Source: a bacterium (GTDB lineage Bacteria; Methylomirabilota; Methylomirabilia; Methylomirabilales; 2-02-FULL-66-22). From it: a stretch of 64,000 nucleotides of DNA. The DNA lies in contig JAKPQH010000093.1 in NCBI GenBank assembly GCA_029580855.1, positions 27,672-91,671 of the forward strand, read 5' to 3'. This document shows, in pieces, positions 63,209 to 64,000 of the stretch. Under the pieces are notes generated by a model. The model made no database searches, was not told where the DNA came from, and worked only from the letters and a program-made list of their open reading frames with translations. The translations under genes were made by a program, and so were the position numbers. Position 1 is the stretch's first letter. The number at the start of each line of letters is the position of its first letter.

Positions 63209-64000
63209 ATGGACCGCCTGCGGTACATCGTCGAGGATGCCCTGAGGAACATCCGGCGCAGCGGCTGGGGGGGCGTGGCCTCCGTCGGCACCATCGCCGT
63301 GTCCTTCGTGATCGTGGGTATCTTTCTGATCATCACCGGGAACTTCGGCGCCTTGGTGGCCGAGTGGAAGGAGCAGTTCCAGGTAACGGTGTTTCTGGAG
63401 GACGGCATCACGGGGGAGCAGCTGGCGCTGCTGCGGAAGCGCGTCCAGAGCGAGCGCGCCGTCAAGAGCGCCACCTACACCTCCAAGGCGGAGGCCCTCC
63501 AGCAGTTCAAGCGCGAGATGCGGGGCAAGGAGTCGCTGCTGGAAGGACTGGGCGACAATCCCATTCCGGCCTCTCTGCAGATCCGCGTCCACGAGGCGTA
63601 CCAGACCCCGGAGGCGCTCAAGCAGCTCACGGCGTCGCTGGGCCGGCTCGAGGGTGTGGAAGACGTGATGTATGGTCAGGAATGGGTGGACCGGCTGAGC
63701 GCCGTGATTCAGGTGCTGCGCCTCCTGGGGCTGAGCGTGGGGCTGGCCCTCGGGCTGGCCTCGCTGCTCATCGTGAGCAACACCATCCGTCTGGCGGTTT
63801 ACGCACGGGCGGAGGAGATCGAGGTGATGCGCCTGGTGGGCGCCACCCGGTTGCACATCAGGCTTCCCTTTGTGCTGGAGGGGATGATCCAGGGGACGCT
63901 GGGCGCCGGTCTGGCCCTGCTGCTGCTCTTCGGCGCGTACCGGGCCACCTTGTGGCAGATCCAGATGACGCCCGGCGAGATCTTCGGCATGGGGGTGGGG
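63209..64000 (+). CDS. ftsX: Cell division protein FtsX (5' part)
   Basis: 264 codons are present; the gene runs off the right edge. An N-terminal helix (VGTIAVSFVIVGIFLIITGN) leads to the extracytoplasmic domain (FQVTVFLEDGITGEQLALLR, YTSKAEALQQFKREMRGKES) and helix VLRLLGLSVGLALGLASLLI. The FtsX-type segment AEEIEVMRLVGATRLHIRLP and LEGMIQGTLGAGLALLLLF follow. It transmits ATPase action of FtsE to periplasmic amidase activators. Co-transcribed with ftsE. Confidence 0.92.
   Translation, partial: MDRLRYIVEDALRNIRRSGWGGVASVGTIAVSFVIVGIFLIITGNFGALVAEWKEQFQVTVFLEDGITGEQLALLRKRVQSERAVKSATYTSKAEALQQFKREMRGKESLLEGLGDNPIPASLQIRVHEAYQTPEALKQLTASLGRLEGVEDVMYGQEWVDRLSAVIQVLRLLGLSVGLALGLASLLIVSNTIRLAVYARAEEIEVMRLVGATRLHIRLPFVLEGMIQGTLGAGLALLLLFGAYRATLWQIQMTPGEIFGMGVG

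Overview
This window is a strongly GC-rich chromosomal segment from a Gram-negative bacterium. Signs of this are lipoprotein and periplasmic signal peptides, a PagL-like outer-membrane lipid A deacylase, DedA, TRAP transporters and FtsEX. The load of branched-chain amino-acid-type ABC and TRAP uptake systems, the imuA-imuB-dnaE2 cassette and the general gene style fit soil or subsurface lineages such as Methylomirabilota (NC10/Rokubacteria). There is no rRNA or tRNA marker in the window, so that placement is only an inference.

Layout. (1) 1-5.3 kb is housekeeping: the 5' end of a PhnD-like binding protein, an inositol-monophosphatase-like enzyme, asparaginyl-tRNA synthetase, a LysM relic, a lipoprotein and a CBS/ACT protein. 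(2) 5.6-15.1 kb is an accessory and decay zone: a B12-binding radical SAM gene with a repeat-scrambled 3' end, two IS91-like relics, cupin and ABM-fold genes, an M20 peptidase, fragments of a PPDK and of a CopG-type antitoxin, a truncated ERCC4 nuclease, a coiled-coil gene with an internal amber codon, a decayed MNT/HEPN pair and an intact two-gene nucleotidyltransferase module. (3) 15.1-20.9 kb is the inducible mutagenesis cassette imuA-imuB-dnaE2, preceded by a near-perfect 18-bp palindrome; dnaE2 carries two repeat insertions. (4) 21.1-33.4 kb is uptake and catabolism: a half-size EamA permease, a Liv-type ABC operon with a fused LivM-LivG protein that continues into a DUF1116 (AllG/YlbE-like) protein and a cytosine-deaminase-like amidohydrolase, then a complete TRAP transporter and an unknown secreted protein. 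(5) 33.5-43 kb has an IlvE-like aminotransferase, a quinone oxidoreductase, transposase fragments (IS256 and IS701 families), a GntR-aldolase-binding protein unit, VapBC and a Crp/Fnr regulator. (6) 43.6-50.8 kb is envelope export and lipid genes: an HlyD/permease/ATPase exporter and a coupled unit of an SMS-like PAP2 phosphatase, two glycosyltransferases and DedA. (7) 51.3-55.6 kb is a sigma-54-type two-component system with a His/Met-rich sensor and a His/Met-rich periplasmic target. The target gene has a clear -24/-12 promoter and upstream palindromic sites. (8) 56-64 kb has citrate synthase, a PagL-like protein, an IolD-like ThDP enzyme, a zinc-ribbon/NodB deacetylase, a small zinc-ribbon protein and FtsE with a partial FtsX.

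The most distinctive property is the repeat burden. There are three copies of a roughly 190-bp hairpin-rich element, two copies of a roughly 150-bp terminal-inverted-repeat element at the 5' ends of dnaE2 and crp, a 200-bp TIR element lying in frame inside dnaE2, and a 79-bp tandem duplication in the radical SAM gene. Several of these supply stop codons, start regions or internal coding sequence to host genes. The best candidates for undescribed biology are the Liv-DUF1116-amidohydrolase operon, the sigma-54 metal-type sensing circuit and the small nucleotidyltransferase modules.
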